64,000 nt of DNA. Origin: Heterorhizobium halophytocola. Lineage in GTDB: Bacteria; Pseudomonadota; Alphaproteobacteria; Rhizobiales; Rhizobiaceae. The notes under the pieces were generated by a model. It was not told where the DNA came from and did no database searches. It was given only the letters and a program-made list of their open reading frames with translations. The position numbers and the translations under genes were made by a program. Of the stretch, positions 44,065 to 54,086 are shown piece by piece. The DNA lies in NCBI RefSeq assembly GCF_017873095.1, contig NZ_JAGGJU010000007.1:186001-250000 (forward strand), given 5' to 3'. Numbering within the stretch: position 1 is the first letter of the stretch; each line of letters begins with the position of its first letter.

Positions 44065-44955
44065 ATGCCCGAATTGCCAGAGGTGGAAACGGTCCGGCGC
44101 GGATTGGCGCCGGTGATGGAGGGCGCCATGCTCGAACGGCTGGAGCTTCGCCGGCCGGATCTGCGATTTCCGCTGCCGGAGCGGTTTTCCGAAAAGGTGG
44201 CCGGGCGCCGCATCGCCGGTCTCGGCCGGCGGGCGAAATACCTGCTGATCGATCTGGAAGGCGACCTGACGATCATCGCGCATCTCGGCATGTCGGGCTC
44301 GTTCCGCATCGAGATGGCGTCCGATCAGAGCATGCCCGGCGATTTTCACCTGCCACGCTCCAAGGACGGGAAGCACGACCACGTCGTCTTTCATCTGCGG
44401 TCCGACAAGGGCGAGGGGCGCGTCATCTATAACGACCCCCGCCGTTTCGGCTTCATGGACCTGATCGAGCGCAGCAGGCTCGACCTCTGGCCGGGGTTTG
44501 TCGGCCTCGGGCCGGAGCCGACCGGCAACAGTCTCGATACCGACTACCTGGCGAGGCGGTTTGCCGGCAAGGCGCAGCCGTTGAAATCGGCCCTGCTCGA
44601 CCAGAGGGTGATTGCCGGTCTCGGCAATATCTATGTCTGCGAGGCGCTCTGGCGCAGCCACCTGTCGCCGGCGCGCGCTGCGGCGACCCTTGTAACCCCG
44701 ACGGGCAAGCCGAAAAAGCAGCTGACGGCGCTGGTGGAAGCGATCCGCGCGGTGATCGCCGAGGCGATCGCCGCGGGTGGCTCCTCGCTGCGCGACCATA
44801 TCCAGACCGACGGATCGCTCGGCTACTTCCAGCACAGTTTCCGGGTCTATGACCGGGAGGGCGAGCCTTGCCAGTCGCCGGGCTGCGGCGGTACCGTGCA
44901 GCGCATCGTCCAGTCGGGCCGCTCGACATTCTTTTGCGCCGATTGCCAGAAATAG
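44065..44955 (+). CDS. mutM: Formamidopyrimidine-DNA glycosylase
   Basis: 296 residues starting [14 protein letters not shown]: Pro2 is the Schiff-base nucleophile and Glu3 the acid, so ATG 44065 must be the start. The C-terminal zinc finger is CQSPGCGG with CADCQK. It removes 8-oxoguanine and ring-opened purines. Lies between ubiE and echA, the usual rhizobial order. Confidence 0.97.
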   Translation: MPELPEVETVRRGLAPVMEGAMLERLELRRPDLRFPLPERFSEKVAGRRIAGLGRRAKYLLIDLEGDLTIIAHLGMSGSFRIEMASDQSMPGDFHLPRSKDGKHDHVVFHLRSDKGEGRVIYNDPRRFGFMDLIERSRLDLWPGFVGLGPEPTGNSLDTDYLARRFAGKAQPLKSALLDQRVIAGLGNIYVCEALWRSHLSPARAAATLVTPTGKPKKQLTALVEAIRAVIAEAIAAGGSSLRDHIQTDGSLGYFQHSFRVYDREGEPCQSPGCGGTVQRIVQSGRSTFFCADCQK

Positions 44956-44982
44956 AATGCAAAACACCCGGGAGAGAACCGC

Positions 44983-45762
44983 ATGGCCGAAAGCTACGAA
45001 ACCCTGCTGGTCGAGATCCGCGACGGCGTCGCCATCGTCACGCTCAACCGTCCAAAGGCACTCAACGCGCTGAACGCGACCGTGATGACCGAGCTGGTCG
45101 CGGCGCTGAAGGGCTTTCAGGCCGATGCGGCGATCGGTGCGGTACTGCTCACCGGGTCGGAGAAGGCCTTCGCCGCCGGTGCCGACATCAAGGAGATGCA
45201 GGGGCTCGATTTTGTCGATGCCTATCTCGGCGACTTCATTTCCGGCTGGGACGGCGTCGGTGCCTTCCGCAAGCCGCTGATCGCGGCCGTAGCCGGCTTC
45301 GCGCTCGGAGGCGGATGCGAGCTGGCAATGATGTGCGATTTCATCATTGCCGCCGACACGGCCAGGTTCGGCCAGCCGGAAATCACCCTCGGCATCATTC
45401 CCGGCATGGGCGGCACGCAGCGTCTGACCCGCGCGGTCGGCAAGGCCAAGGCGATGGATCTCTGCCTGACCGGGCGGATGATGGATGCGGCCGAGGCCGA
45501 GCGCTGTGGGCTCGTCGCGCGCGTTGTGCCCTATGAGAGGCTGCTCGACGAGGCCGTGGAGGCTGCGCACAAGATCGCCGGCTTCTCGCAGCCGGCCGTC
45601 GGCATGGCAAAGGAGGCCGTCGACAGGGCCTTCGAGCAGACGCTTTCGGAAGGCCTGCGCTTCGAGAGACGCCTGTTCCATTCGCTGTTTGCCACCGACG
45701 ACCAGAAGGAGGGCATGGCGGCCTTCATCGAAAAGCGCAGGGCCGTCTTCAAGAACCGCTGA
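44983..45762 (+). CDS. Enoyl-CoA hydratase
   Basis: 259 residues. [20 protein letters not shown] gives the first oxyanion-hole segment and [18 protein letters not shown] the second, with catalytic Glu in [18 protein letters not shown]. It hydrates trans-2-enoyl-CoA in fatty acid breakdown. GGGAG precedes the ATG. The position between mutM and rpsT is standard in rhizobia. Confidence 0.95.
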   Translation: MAESYETLLVEIRDGVAIVTLNRPKALNALNATVMTELVAALKGFQADAAIGAVLLTGSEKAFAAGADIKEMQGLDFVDAYLGDFISGWDGVGAFRKPLIAAVAGFALGGGCELAMMCDFIIAADTARFGQPEITLGIIPGMGGTQRLTRAVGKAKAMDLCLTGRMMDAAEAERCGLVARVVPYERLLDEAVEAAHKIAGFSQPAVGMAKEAVDRAFEQTLSEGLRFERRLFHSLFATDDQKEGMAAFIEKRRAVFKNR

Positions 45763-45981
45763 CGGCTGCGGCGTGCCAGGTTGCATCAGGGCCCGAAAGA
45801 GTCGGGTTTGCGGCGATTTCGATGAATTTGCGCGTTGACGCCTCTCCGCTTTAGGGTTATATGCCCGCCACACAAAGCGCAGAGCCCTTTTGCTCTCGCA
45901 ATGCTCCCCATGCTGGATCGGCTATACCGACAGCCCGACGCGGCGGTGGCGGAGTGGGTTTGAATTCGAAGAGAGGCAGTC

Positions 45982-46248
45982 ATGGCCAATACAGTTTCGG
46001 CGAAGAAGGCGACCCGCAAGATCGCGCGCCGCACGGATATCAACAAGGCTCGCCGTTCGCGGGTTCGCTCGTTCCTCCGCAAGGTCGAGGAAGCGCTCGC
46101 AGCGGGTGATGCCGGCGTTGCCAAGCAGGCCCTGCAGGCAGCCCAGCCGGAGCTGCACCGCGCAGCCTCCAAGGGTGTCATGCATGCCAACACGGTCTCG
46201 CGCAAGATCTCGCGTCTGGCGAGCCGCGTTAAGGCACTCAGCGCCTAA
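45982..46248 (+). CDS. rpsT: 30S ribosomal protein S20
   Basis: 88 residues, very basic, [20 protein letters not shown] then [15 protein letters not shown] and the C-terminal [18 protein letters not shown], the S20 pattern. It binds 16S rRNA in the small subunit. A GAGAGG site precedes the ATG, and a strong intrinsic terminator follows 30 bases after the stop. Confidence 0.98.
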   Translation: MANTVSAKKATRKIARRTDINKARRSRVRSFLRKVEEALAAGDAGVAKQALQAAQPELHRAASKGVMHANTVSRKISRLASRVKALSA

Positions 46249-46278
46249 TTACGGCCGTCTTTTAGACACATTTACTTT

Positions 46279-46305
46279 AGCCCGGTCTCGCGACCGGGCT
46301 TTTTG
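46279..46305 (+). terminator. Intrinsic terminator after rpsT
   Basis: AGCCCGGTC, TCGC, GACCGGGCT followed by TTTT. A clear stem with a T tract. Confidence 0.95.
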
Positions 46306-47004
46306 TGATTCCGCCTTATGCGGCGTTTGAACAGTCCGTGCGATGCCGCAATGGTGTCAGTTCGGTGACAACATTTTCTCAAATAAAACAAATACTTGCC
46401 GAAGGTTCGCCACGCTTTAACCATCTGACTTAAGGGCAGGCTGGCCGGAATCTGAGTCAAGCGAATTTTTATTTTTTTTGATTCCGAGGGGCTTTTCTAA
46501 CCGCCTTTTTTGAATCTCATTGATTCCACTGCGATTCTTTTTTGTACAGAATGTGGCAGTCAAAACCCGCCCTCAGAGTCAATGGCCGGCACTTAATTTT
46601 GGGTAAAATTCGCTGTTGATCTTGCCCCCTGATCCTGACTTAATAATTTCCACAGGCAGCGAGAAATGGACGGAAAATGAGGCGGGAGACCGCCGAACTT
46701 TCAAACCCATGGATGTCTGGGGACGAACCCTTAGGTTTCGTTTTTTCTAAAATTATTAAGGCTGAAACGGACGCTTGGGGAAGTGTCCGGGCAGAGGCTT
46801 ATTGCGACAATCAGGACAGGCCTGCCAAAGGGGTTTGGTGCGGGCCACGGATAGGGAAAGGTCAATTTCTGCGGCCAGTCGTTTTCGAGGACGAAGGGCC
46901 GCGACGCGGGGACAGAGGTCGTATCGACAGCGCAGATCTGCGGACGATTTCTTGGCCGCCGGCACAAGCCGGCGACATTCGACATTTGGAAGGCGGCAAT
47001 AACA
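46306..47004. other. dnaA upstream region, AT-rich and GANTC-dense
   Basis: Nearly 700 bases without a gene. The part from 46370 to 46660 is the most AT-rich stretch of the window's core region and contains seven GANTC sites. A weak DnaA-box-like TTTCCACA occurs near 46648. It should hold the dnaA promoters; I do not call it oriC because rhizobial oriC is usually at hemE. Confidence 0.6.
46448..46580. promoter_or_regulatory. Cluster of seven GANTC (CcrM) sites upstream of dnaA
   Basis: GANTC occurs at 46448, 46454, 46480, 46512, 46522, 46533 and 46576, far above the chance rate of about one per 256 bases. CcrM methylates this sequence in alphaproteobacteria, and GcrA reads it, so dnaA transcription is probably methylation-dependent. 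Confidence 0.7.
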
Positions 47005-48552
47005 ATGCAACTGAATTCATCGACTGGCGGCGCACGGCCGAACGAGGACCGTATGCGCGAAGCAACCGCGGCCGTTCGACGCGAAGCGCCGGGGGAAACT
47101 CCGCAAATGACCCATGATGCTCTGTTTGAGCGCTTCAGCACCCGTCTGAAGGCCCAGGTTGGTCCTGACGTATTTGCATCGTGGTTTGGTCGACTGAAGC
47201 TGCACTCGGCGTCGAAGAGCGTTGTCCGCCTGAGTGTTCCGACGACATTCCTGAAATCGTGGATCAACAACCGTTATCTCGATCTCATCACCCAGTTGAT
47301 CCAGGCCGAGGATGACAGCATCCTGAAGGTCGAGATCCTGGTGCGCAGCGCCAGCCGCAAGCCCCCGGTCGATGGCCAGGTTGCGGCCAGCGAGCAGCAG
47401 CCGGCCCTGGTCAGGAAGACCTCCGCCCAGCAACTCGGCCAGGCCGCCTCCTTGCCGCAGGCGCCGACCGCACGGGCACCGGCTGGAACCGGAGGTCCGC
47501 TTTTCGGATCGCCGCTCGACAGTCGCTTCACCTTCGACAGCTTCATCGAGGGCGCGCCTAACCGGGTGGCACTTGCTGCCGCCAAGACGATTGCCGAAGC
47601 CGGCGCCAGCGCCGTGCGCTTCAACCCGCTCTTCATTCATTCCTCGGTCGGGCTCGGCAAGACGCATCTCTTGCAGGCGATTGCCAATGCGGCGATCCAG
47701 GGCCCGCGGCCGACCCGCGTGGTCTATCTGACCGCCGAATACTTCATGTGGCGCTTCGCAACCGCGATCCGCGACAATGATGCGTTGACGCTGAAGGACA
47801 GCCTGCGCAATATCGATCTGCTGATCATCGACGACATGCAGTTCCTGCAGGGCAAAATGATCCAGAACGAGTTCTGCCATCTCCTGAACATGCTGCTCGA
47901 CAGCGCCAAGCAGGTCGTGGTGGCCGGTGACCGGGCGCCCTGGGAGCTGGAATCGCTCGACGCCCGGGTCCGTTCGCGCCTGCAGGGCGGTGTCGCCATC
48001 GAAATGGAAGCGCCGGACTTCGACATGCGCCTGTCAATGCTGCACAACCGCCTGGAGGCGGCCCGCAAGGATGACCATTCGCTGGAGATCCCCGAGGAGC
48101 TGCTGGCCCATGTCGCCCGCAATGTGACGAGCAGTGGCCGCGACCTGGAAGGTGCCTTCAACCAGCTGGTCTTCCGCCGCTCCTTCGAGCCGAACCTGAC
48201 GCTCGAACGCATCGACGAACTGCTGGTGCACCTTGTAGGCTCTGCCGAGCAGCGCCGCGTGCGCATCGAGGATATCCAGCGGGTGGTGTCGCGGCATTAC
48301 AACGTGTCGCGCCAGGAACTGGTGTCGAACCGCCGAACCCGGGTGATCGTCAAGCCGCGGCAGATTGCCATGTATCTGGCCAAGACGCTGACGCCGCGCT
48401 CGTTCCCGGAGATCGGGCGCCGGTTCGGCGGCCGCGATCATACGACCGTGCTGCATGCCGTGCGCAAGATCGAGGAGCTGCTCGGCAACGATAACAAGCT
48501 CAGCCAGGAAGTCGAGCTTCTGAAGCGGCTGATCAACGAGAACAACGCCTGA
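47005..48552 (+). CDS. dnaA: Chromosomal replication initiator DnaA
   Basis: 515 residues. Domain I begins near residue 35 ([18 protein letters not shown]); a Gln/Pro-rich linker follows; the AAA+ core has Walker A SVGLGKTH at about residue 214 and Walker [10 protein letters not shown] near 272; domain IV has the DnaA signature [16 protein letters not shown]. The long N-terminus ([17 protein letters not shown]) is typical of rhizobia and I keep the ATG at 47005. It binds DnaA boxes and opens oriC. Confidence 0.97.
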   Translation: MQLNSSTGGARPNEDRMREATAAVRREAPGETPQMTHDALFERFSTRLKAQVGPDVFASWFGRLKLHSASKSVVRLSVPTTFLKSWINNRYLDLITQLIQAEDDSILKVEILVRSASRKPPVDGQVAASEQQPALVRKTSAQQLGQAASLPQAPTARAPAGTGGPLFGSPLDSRFTFDSFIEGAPNRVALAAAKTIAEAGASAVRFNPLFIHSSVGLGKTHLLQAIANAAIQGPRPTRVVYLTAEYFMWRFATAIRDNDALTLKDSLRNIDLLIIDDMQFLQGKMIQNEFCHLLNMLLDSAKQVVVAGDRAPWELESLDARVRSRLQGGVAIEMEAPDFDMRLSMLHNRLEAARKDDHSLEIPEELLAHVARNVTSSGRDLEGAFNQLVFRRSFEPNLTLERIDELLVHLVGSAEQRRVRIEDIQRVVSRHYNVSRQELVSNRRTRVIVKPRQIAMYLAKTLTPRSFPEIGRRFGGRDHTTVLHAVRKIEELLGNDNKLSQEVELLKRLINENNA

Positions 48553-48597
48553 TCCGAGCGGCGGCCGAACATCGGCCGATCGGACAGCCAGGTCGAC

Positions 48598-48631
48598 AAG
48601 CTTCCGCGGGACTGCCCGCGGAAGCTTTTTT
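48598..48631 (+). terminator. Intrinsic terminator after dnaA
   Basis: AAGCTTCCGCGGG, ACTG, CCCGCGGAAGCTT, then TTTT. A 13-base stem with a T run. Confidence 0.95.
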
Positions 48632-48931
48632 GTGCAGGTTCACCGCATCGACACTGGGTGAAAATCCATGTGGCCCTTGCGGCGTTCCGGTGCTCGCTAT
48701 TCGTCAATATTCGCAAAAGGGGAGGGGTTTCGCTTTTCCGGTTGAATGTCGTATAGTCTGCACGCTGCCATCTTTGATGGACCGTAAAGTGAGGTAGGGC
48801 CGAAAGTCCCGGAGGCGGATCCTTTGGAAATGGCAGGTTCAGCATAGGCAATGTGTCGGCCCGAAGCCCTTGTGGCGGCGGCCGATCCGACGTCCACAGG
48901 TCGCAGGCATGCTCTTGGGAGGGGGCTTTTC
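48632..48931. other. Intergenic region between dnaA and the response regulator
   Basis: 300 bases with no supported gene. It must contain the promoter of the LuxR-type regulator; nothing else stands out. Confidence 0.5.
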
Positions 48932-49579
48932 ATGACGGCACTGACAATCATCATCGCGGATGATCATCCTCTGTTTCGCGGCGCGTTGCGCCAGGCGGTC
49001 GGTGATCTCGGAGACACCATAGAGATCGTCGAAGCGGGGGACTTCGAGGCCGCGCGCAACGTGGCCGGGCGCCATCTGGAAGCAGACGTCATGCTTCTCG
49101 ATCTGGCGATGCCCGGAGTCTCGGGTTTTTCTGGCCTGATGACGCTGCGGGCCGAATTTGCAAATCTGCCGATCATCATTGTCTCGGCGACCGATGACCC
49201 GCAGACGATCCGACGGGCAATCGACCTCGGCGCCTCCGGCTTCATTTCGAAATCCTCCGGCATCGAAGAGATCCGCGAGGCGGTTCGCGACGTGCTGATG
49301 GGCGAGATTGCCGTGCCCCGGAGCTTTGCCGGCGGGCCGGAGCCGGATGCCGGCATTGCCGACCTGTTGACGCGGGTCCGCACCCTGACGCCGCAGCAGG
49401 GCCGCGTGCTCTCGATGCTGGGGGAAGGTCTGCTCAACAAGCAGATAGCCTACGAACTGGGCGTCTCCGAGGCCACGATCAAGGCGCATGTTTCGGCAAT
49501 CCTGTTGAAGCTGAATGTCGACAGCCGCACCCAGGCGGTGATCCAGCTTTCCAGGCTGAACGTGCCGCTGGTGGCGTGA
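48932..49579 (+). CDS. NarL/LuxR-type response regulator
   Basis: 215 residues from ATG 48932, preceded by GGGAGGGGG. Receiver: IIIADDHPLFRGALRQAV with the acidic pair, VMLLDLAMPGVSG with the acceptor Asp near residue 57, ISKSSG with the Lys. A C-terminal LuxR helix-turn-helix (LTPQQGRVLSMLGEGLLNKQ, VSEATIKAHVSAILLKL) binds DNA. No partner kinase is adjacent, so it is an orphan. Target unknown. Confidence 0.92.
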   Translation: MTALTIIIADDHPLFRGALRQAVGDLGDTIEIVEAGDFEAARNVAGRHLEADVMLLDLAMPGVSGFSGLMTLRAEFANLPIIIVSATDDPQTIRRAIDLGASGFISKSSGIEEIREAVRDVLMGEIAVPRSFAGGPEPDAGIADLLTRVRTLTPQQGRVLSMLGEGLLNKQIAYELGVSEATIKAHVSAILLKLNVDSRTQAVIQLSRLNVPLVA

Positions 49580-49703
49580 AGACAGGCGTAGGAGCAGAAA
49601 GAGGATTTTATTCCTCGCTCTCTTTACTTGGGCGCATGCTTTCGCTAAGGTCAGGTCCCGCGGACGATGCCTGTGGCCGTCCTGGCTCGTGGACCCGACT
49701 TTA

Positions 49704-50363
49704 ATGTTTTCGCACGACACCGTATGGAGCGCTATCGACCGGCTTGCCGAAAGTTATCAGCTTTCGCCGTCGGGGCTTGCGCGCCGGGCGGGTCTTGATC
49801 CGACCTCGTTCAACAAGTCCAAGCGCATCGGTCCGGACGGGCGCATGCGCTGGCCGTCGACGGAATCGGTCGCCAAGGTGCTGGATGCGACGGGCGCCAG
49901 CATCGAGCAGTTCACCGCCCTCATCCGTGGCGACGCAGCCCCCTTGCCGGAAGGCGCCTTCGCCCCGCAAACCGGCTCCATTCCGCTGCTTGGCTTTGCC
50001 CAGGCGGGCGCCGGCGGTTTTTTCGACGATGGTGGTTTTCCGGCCGGTCAGGGCTGGGATCTGGTCGAATTTCCGGCATCTCCCGCCCGCAAGGCCGGCG
50101 TCTATGCGCTGGAAGTCCAGGGCGACAGCATGATGCCGCTCTACCGCGACGGCGATGTGCTGATCGTCGAGCCCGGCGCCCAGGTGCGTCGTTCGGACCG
50201 CGTCGTGGTCAAGACGTCGGAAGGGGAGGTCATGGCCAAGGTCCTGTCGCGCCAGACCGCCACGATGATCGAACTCGTCTCCCTCAACCCGGCCCATCCC
50301 AATCGACAGATCGAGACGAAGAATGTCGAATGGATCGCCAGGATCATCTGGGCCAGCCAATAG
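49704..50363 (+). CDS. LexA-like transcriptional regulator with S24 peptidase domain
   Basis: 219 residues from ATG 49704; a GTG 15 bases upstream is possible. N-terminal helix-turn-helix LSPSGLARRAGLDPTSFNKSKR, then an S24 domain with VQGDSMMPLYRDGD (nucleophile Ser) and GEVMAKVL (Lys). It resembles phage cI-type and HdiR-type repressors that self-cleave with RecA; the cleavage site Ala-Gly may be in FAQAGAGGFF. In rhizobia this gene is conserved next to dnaA, arguing for a housekeeping rather than phage role. Confidence 0.87.
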   Translation: MFSHDTVWSAIDRLAESYQLSPSGLARRAGLDPTSFNKSKRIGPDGRMRWPSTESVAKVLDATGASIEQFTALIRGDAAPLPEGAFAPQTGSIPLLGFAQAGAGGFFDDGGFPAGQGWDLVEFPASPARKAGVYALEVQGDSMMPLYRDGDVLIVEPGAQVRRSDRVVVKTSEGEVMAKVLSRQTATMIELVSLNPAHPNRQIETKNVEWIARIIWASQ

Positions 50364-50617
50364 GAATTGGCGCCTAGGGCGCTTTGCCGGAAAGGTAAAG
50401 AGCCGCTTTTTCGGCCTTCGCTGAGCATGACCGCGGATGATTTCGCAGCCCGATGGATTTTGCACCCAAAGCCATGCCTTTCACCCGGCAAGGGGTGCGC
50501 TGATCTTGCGGCGGGCGGGTGAAGGCTTATGTTCGGGCGGGCGTTTTACGAACGGTCGCGCGCGCCGGATTGACGGTCCGGCCAAGGCCCGCAACAGAGT
50601 GCAAGAGGAAGACGACG

Positions 50618-51031
50618 ATGAATGAACCTGTTTCCGCAGAGGACGCGCTGATCTTCGTGATGGTCATGGCCTCGGCTGTCGACAATGCGATGTCCGATCC
50701 GGAACTGCACCGTATCGGGCAGCTGATCGAAATCCTTCCGGTGTTCGACGCCTTCGACGAAGAGCGCCTGATCAAGGTTTCGCAGCGCTGTGCCGATGTG
50801 CTGGCAGGAGCGGAAGGCCTGGATATTGCGCTGGAGATCATTCGCGATGCCCTGCCGGAGCGGCTCTACGACACGGCCTATGCGCTGGCAGTCGAGGTGG
50901 CGGCCGTCGACATGCGGATCAACCCGGACGAGATCCGCCTGTTGCAGCTACTGCGAGACCGGCTGCGGCTCGACCGGCTGACCTGCGCCGCCCTCGAGCG
51001 GAGTGCCATTGCCCGGTGTCGCAAGATCTGA
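50618..51031 (+). CDS. TerB-like tellurite resistance family protein
   Basis: 137 residues from ATG 50618, with AGAGGA upstream. Helical, acidic; two similar helical pairs ALIFVMVMASAVDNAMSDPEL and YALAVEVAAVDMRINPDEIRLLQLL place conserved Asp residues in loops as in TerB/DjlA-N domains, which bind metal. No other ter genes are near, so tellurite resistance is not implied. Its 3' end overlaps the convergent solute-binding gene by 84 bases. Confidence 0.85.
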   Translation: MNEPVSAEDALIFVMVMASAVDNAMSDPELHRIGQLIEILPVFDAFDEERLIKVSQRCADVLAGAEGLDIALEIIRDALPERLYDTAYALAVEVAAVDMRINPDEIRLLQLLRDRLRLDRLTCAALERSAIARCRKI

Positions 51032-51973
51032 CGGGTCGGTGGCGATGCCACCGCGCAAGGCGGCCTCTGCCGCCTTTGGAATCGTCCGGCCGTAGAGATC
51101 GTAGGGGAAATACCGATCATAGATGTCCTGCAGCTGCCCATTCCGCGAGACGGCGGCAAGGGCACTGTCCAGCGCCGGCGCCAGGTCGGCATTCCCCTTG
51201 CCCGTCATGATCGTCAACCCTTCCCCCAGGAAATGCTCTGAGAAATAGGGACCGCCGAACAGGCTGCAGCAAGTCTTGGCCGCCTCGCTATGAGTCCAGA
51301 ACGACAATTGCAGTCCGTCGCCGAAGACTGCGTCTATGTCGCCCGATAGGAGCGCCGCGTCGCGCTTTTCGCGACTTTCGAACGGGACCGGTTTGACGTC
51401 GGGGAAAAAGGCCTTGAGCATGGCCTCGTGGCGCGTACCGGCGGTGACGCCGACACGCCGGCCGAAGAGATCGCTGATATCGGTGGCGACCGGCTTGGCT
51501 GCATCGCGCAAGGCGAAGCGGGCCGGCAACTGCATGAAGGGACGGCTGAAATCGAAGTCCTGCCGCAGGTCATCCGTCTGCGCGACGCCGGCGATCACCG
51601 CCTCTCCCTCGCCGGACTTCAATGCGGCCTCCAGGTCCGCATAGGGCAGGGCCTGGATCTGGCACTTTGCCGTCAGGTTCAACTCGGCGCAGAGCGCGCG
51701 CACGAGATCGACATGGAAGCCCGACAGGCGACCGGTCTGGTCGGTGAAATTGAACGGCGGAAAATCGGTCGAGGTGAGGAAACGCAGCCGCGGAAGGGTC
51801 GAGAGATCGGGCCGCGCAATGCGTTCACCCTTGTCGAACATCACCAGGAAATCGCGAGAGGTTTCCGCCGTATGACCAAGGTTCGGCACAGCCAGGACAG
51901 CGCATGCGACTATGGTTTGTAAAATCACCCCCCAGTAATCTGGGGATGTAACTTTTGCGCGTCTCATTATCAT
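50948..51973 (-). CDS. Periplasmic amino-acid-type substrate-binding protein (SBP family 3)
   Basis: 341 residues. A signal sequence covers about residues 14-36 (ending NLGHTAE). LRFLTSTDFPPFNFTDQTGRLSGFHVDLV begins the SBP-3 fold, and LFGRRVGVTAGTRHEAML the second lobe. No ABC permease or ATPase is adjacent, so it is an orphan binding protein or a domain used in sensing. The coding end overlaps the convergent terB-like gene by 84 bases. The gene is divergent from a glycosyltransferase by 13 bases. Confidence 0.88.
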   Translation of the reverse strand: MIMRRAKVTSPDYWGVILQTIVACAVLAVPNLGHTAETSRDFLVMFDKGERIARPDLSTLPRLRFLTSTDFPPFNFTDQTGRLSGFHVDLVRALCAELNLTAKCQIQALPYADLEAALKSGEGEAVIAGVAQTDDLRQDFDFSRPFMQLPARFALRDAAKPVATDISDLFGRRVGVTAGTRHEAMLKAFFPDVKPVPFESREKRDAALLSGDIDAVFGDGLQLSFWTHSEAAKTCCSLFGGPYFSEHFLGEGLTIMTGKGNADLAPALDSALAAVSRNGQLQDIYDRYFPYDLYGRTIPKAAEAALRGGIATDPSDLATPGNGTPLEGGAGQPVEPQPVSQ

Positions 51974-51986
51974 CCACCTCGGGGAA

Positions 51987-54086
51987 ATGCAGGGGGCGGC
52001 CGGTTCGGTGACACTTAACAGACAAGTGTGGCCAGGGGAATATAATCACGGGACGGAACGACAGCCGGGACAGGCTGTCGAGCCGCTATGGTCGTTTGGC
52101 CTGGAGCAGCCGGACCGCTGCGAACCCGAGAACGCGTCCGAGCCGGACCTGGATCGCGTTTCGCCGGCCCTGCGCGACGAAGTGCAGCTTCTCAAACGTC
52201 TCGGTTTCTCCAAGCCGGCTCTTGCCCGATGCGTTCGCAGGGCCGTGCAGAACGCCAGCACCGTGGAAGAGGAATTGCTCGCCAATGAGGGCGTCGAGCC
52301 TGAGGCCTATTATGCGGCGCTGGCACGCACGGCGGGTTTGCCCTTTTTCTCCGATATCGACCCCGCGGCGATCATCGGGGTCTCCGGCGACGAGACGCAG
52401 CTTGCCGAACCGAAGGTCGTTCGCCTTGTCGCCCGCGACCGCCAGGCGGTGACCGCGCTGGTGCCGACGGCTGCCATGATGGCGCGGCTGTGTGAGCGGC
52501 TGACCGTTCTGCCGGCGCTCTCCCGGCAACTGGTCATCACCACGCCGGCGGCGATCCGCCAGGCCATGTGGCGGCGCGGCCGCCAAGAGCGGGTGCAGGC
52601 CGCGACCAACGCGCTGTTCGATGCCAGGCCGCGGCTTTCGGCGCGCATCGTCGTGTCGGGCTCGCAGGGCTTCGTCCTCGGTGCCGGCGTCATGGCGCTC
52701 GTCGCAGCCTTCCTGGTGTCGCCGCTCGACATGCTGCTGCTGGCCCATATTGCCGGGTCTCTGTTCTTTGCGGCAGCCTTGATGCTGCGGGCAGCGGCTC
52801 TTTTTCGCTTCAAGCGGCGACGGCAGCGGAAATATCTGACAAGGCTCAGGGTAACGGACGACTGCGCACCGCCGATCTATACCGTGATGATCGCGCTCTA
52901 CCGCGAGCATGCGGTCGTTGCCCAGCTGCTGAAGGCGCTCGACGGCCTCGACTGGCCGAAATCGCGGCTGGACGTCAAACTGTTATGCGAGGAGGACGAT
53001 AGCGAGACGATCGATGCGATCCGCCGGCTGAGGCCGCCCGGATATGTCGACGTCGTGGAAGTGCCCGCGGCCGGTCCACGCACCAAGCCCAAGGCGCTGA
53101 ACTACGGGCTGACGGCGGCGCGCGGCACCTATCTTGTGATCTATGATGCGGAAGACAGGCCCGATCCCGGCCAGCTGCGCGAAGCCTGGGAGCGGTTCGA
53201 AAGCCGGGCCATGAACGTTGCCTGCCTGCAGGCGCCGCTGGTCATTTCCAATCCGCGAGGCTCCTGGATATCGGCGCTGTTCGCGCTCGAATATGCCGGC
53301 CTGTTCCGCTGTCTCCTGCCGATGCTCGCAGACCGCCGGCTGCCGCTGCCGCTTGGCGGAACTTCCAATCATTTTCGGATCGACGCGCTGCGGCAGGTCG
53401 GCGCCTGGGATCCGTTCAACGTGACGGAGGATGCGGATCTGGGGCTGCGCCTCTATCGCTCGGGCTTACGCGCCGAAGTGTTGACGACACCGACCTATGA
53501 AGAGGCGCCGCAGGCGGGCGGCATCTGGGTGAAACAGCGCACCCGCTGGTTCAAGGGATGGCTGCAGACCTGGCTGGTGACGTTGCGCAATGCGCCCGGC
53601 GCGATGGGCGAAATGGGGCCATGGCCATTTCTGGTCACCCAGTTGATGATCGGCGGCATGCTGGTTTCGGCGCTGTTGCATCCCGCGCTTCTGCTGTTCG
53701 TCGGCCTGACCGCCGTCAAGCTCCTTGCGCTGCCATCGGCATCGGTGGACTGGAGCCGGTTGGTGCTGTTCTGGATGGACCTCGTCAACATCTTCGGCGC
53801 CTATGCCTGTTTCCTGGCGATGGGCGGAAAGGCGATGGAGCGGATGGAGTGGGAGGCGGTGCGCCGCCGCGTGATAGCCATTCCTCTTTACTGGATGATG
53901 ATGACGGTCGCTGCCTGGCGTGCGGTCTTCGACCTCAGTCGCCGGCCGCATTTCTGGGAAAAGACGCCGCATGCGCCGCTGGAGCCGGACATGCCTGTCG
54001 AGAGCGAAGCCGAGATCACCTTGCGCCACCTGCGTGCGCTCAGGCAGGCCATTCTGCGACGGTCGGTAGAGATCTGGAGCGGGTGA
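51987..54086 (+). CDS. Large family 2 glycosyltransferase with N-terminal GspE-N-like domain
   Basis: 699 residues. Residues about 50-180 (LLKRLGFSKPALARCVRR to QAMWRRGRQ) resemble the MshEN/GspE N-terminal module that binds c-di-GMP in some proteins. Two membrane helices near 225-270 precede the GT2 domain: YTVMIALYREHAVV, DAEDRPDPGQL (catalytic Asp), VTEDADLGLRLY and QRTRWFKGW, the Q/RxxRW of processive synthases. Three or more membrane helices follow. It may make an exported polysaccharide. The start is uncertain; the stop lies inside the tRNA-Gly gene on the other strand. Confidence 0.87.
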   Translation: MQGAAGSVTLNRQVWPGEYNHGTERQPGQAVEPLWSFGLEQPDRCEPENASEPDLDRVSPALRDEVQLLKRLGFSKPALARCVRRAVQNASTVEEELLANEGVEPEAYYAALARTAGLPFFSDIDPAAIIGVSGDETQLAEPKVVRLVARDRQAVTALVPTAAMMARLCERLTVLPALSRQLVITTPAAIRQAMWRRGRQERVQAATNALFDARPRLSARIVVSGSQGFVLGAGVMALVAAFLVSPLDMLLLAHIAGSLFFAAALMLRAAALFRFKRRRQRKYLTRLRVTDDCAPPIYTVMIALYREHAVVAQLLKALDGLDWPKSRLDVKLLCEEDDSETIDAIRRLRPPGYVDVVEVPAAGPRTKPKALNYGLTAARGTYLVIYDAEDRPDPGQLREAWERFESRAMNVACLQAPLVISNPRGSWISALFALEYAGLFRCLLPMLADRRLPLPLGGTSNHFRIDALRQVGAWDPFNVTEDADLGLRLYRSGLRAEVLTTPTYEEAPQAGGIWVKQRTRWFKGWLQTWLVTLRNAPGAMGEMGPWPFLVTQLMIGGMLVSALLHPALLLFVGLTAVKLLALPSASVDWSRLVLFWMDLVNIFGAYACFLAMGGKAMERMEWEAVRRRVIAIPLYWMMMTVAAWRAVFDLSRRPHFWEKTPHAPLEPDMPVESEAEITLRHLRALRQAILRRSVEIWSG

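Noticed and set aside
44020-45873. Long minus-strand open frame opposite mutM and echA (617 codons)
   Set aside because: It runs across two well-identified genes and has no domain; it is an antisense artefact.
46306-47004. Chromosomal replication origin next to dnaA
   Set aside because: The region is AT-rich but has only a weak DnaA-box-like sequence, and rhizobial origins are typically near hemE rather than dnaA.
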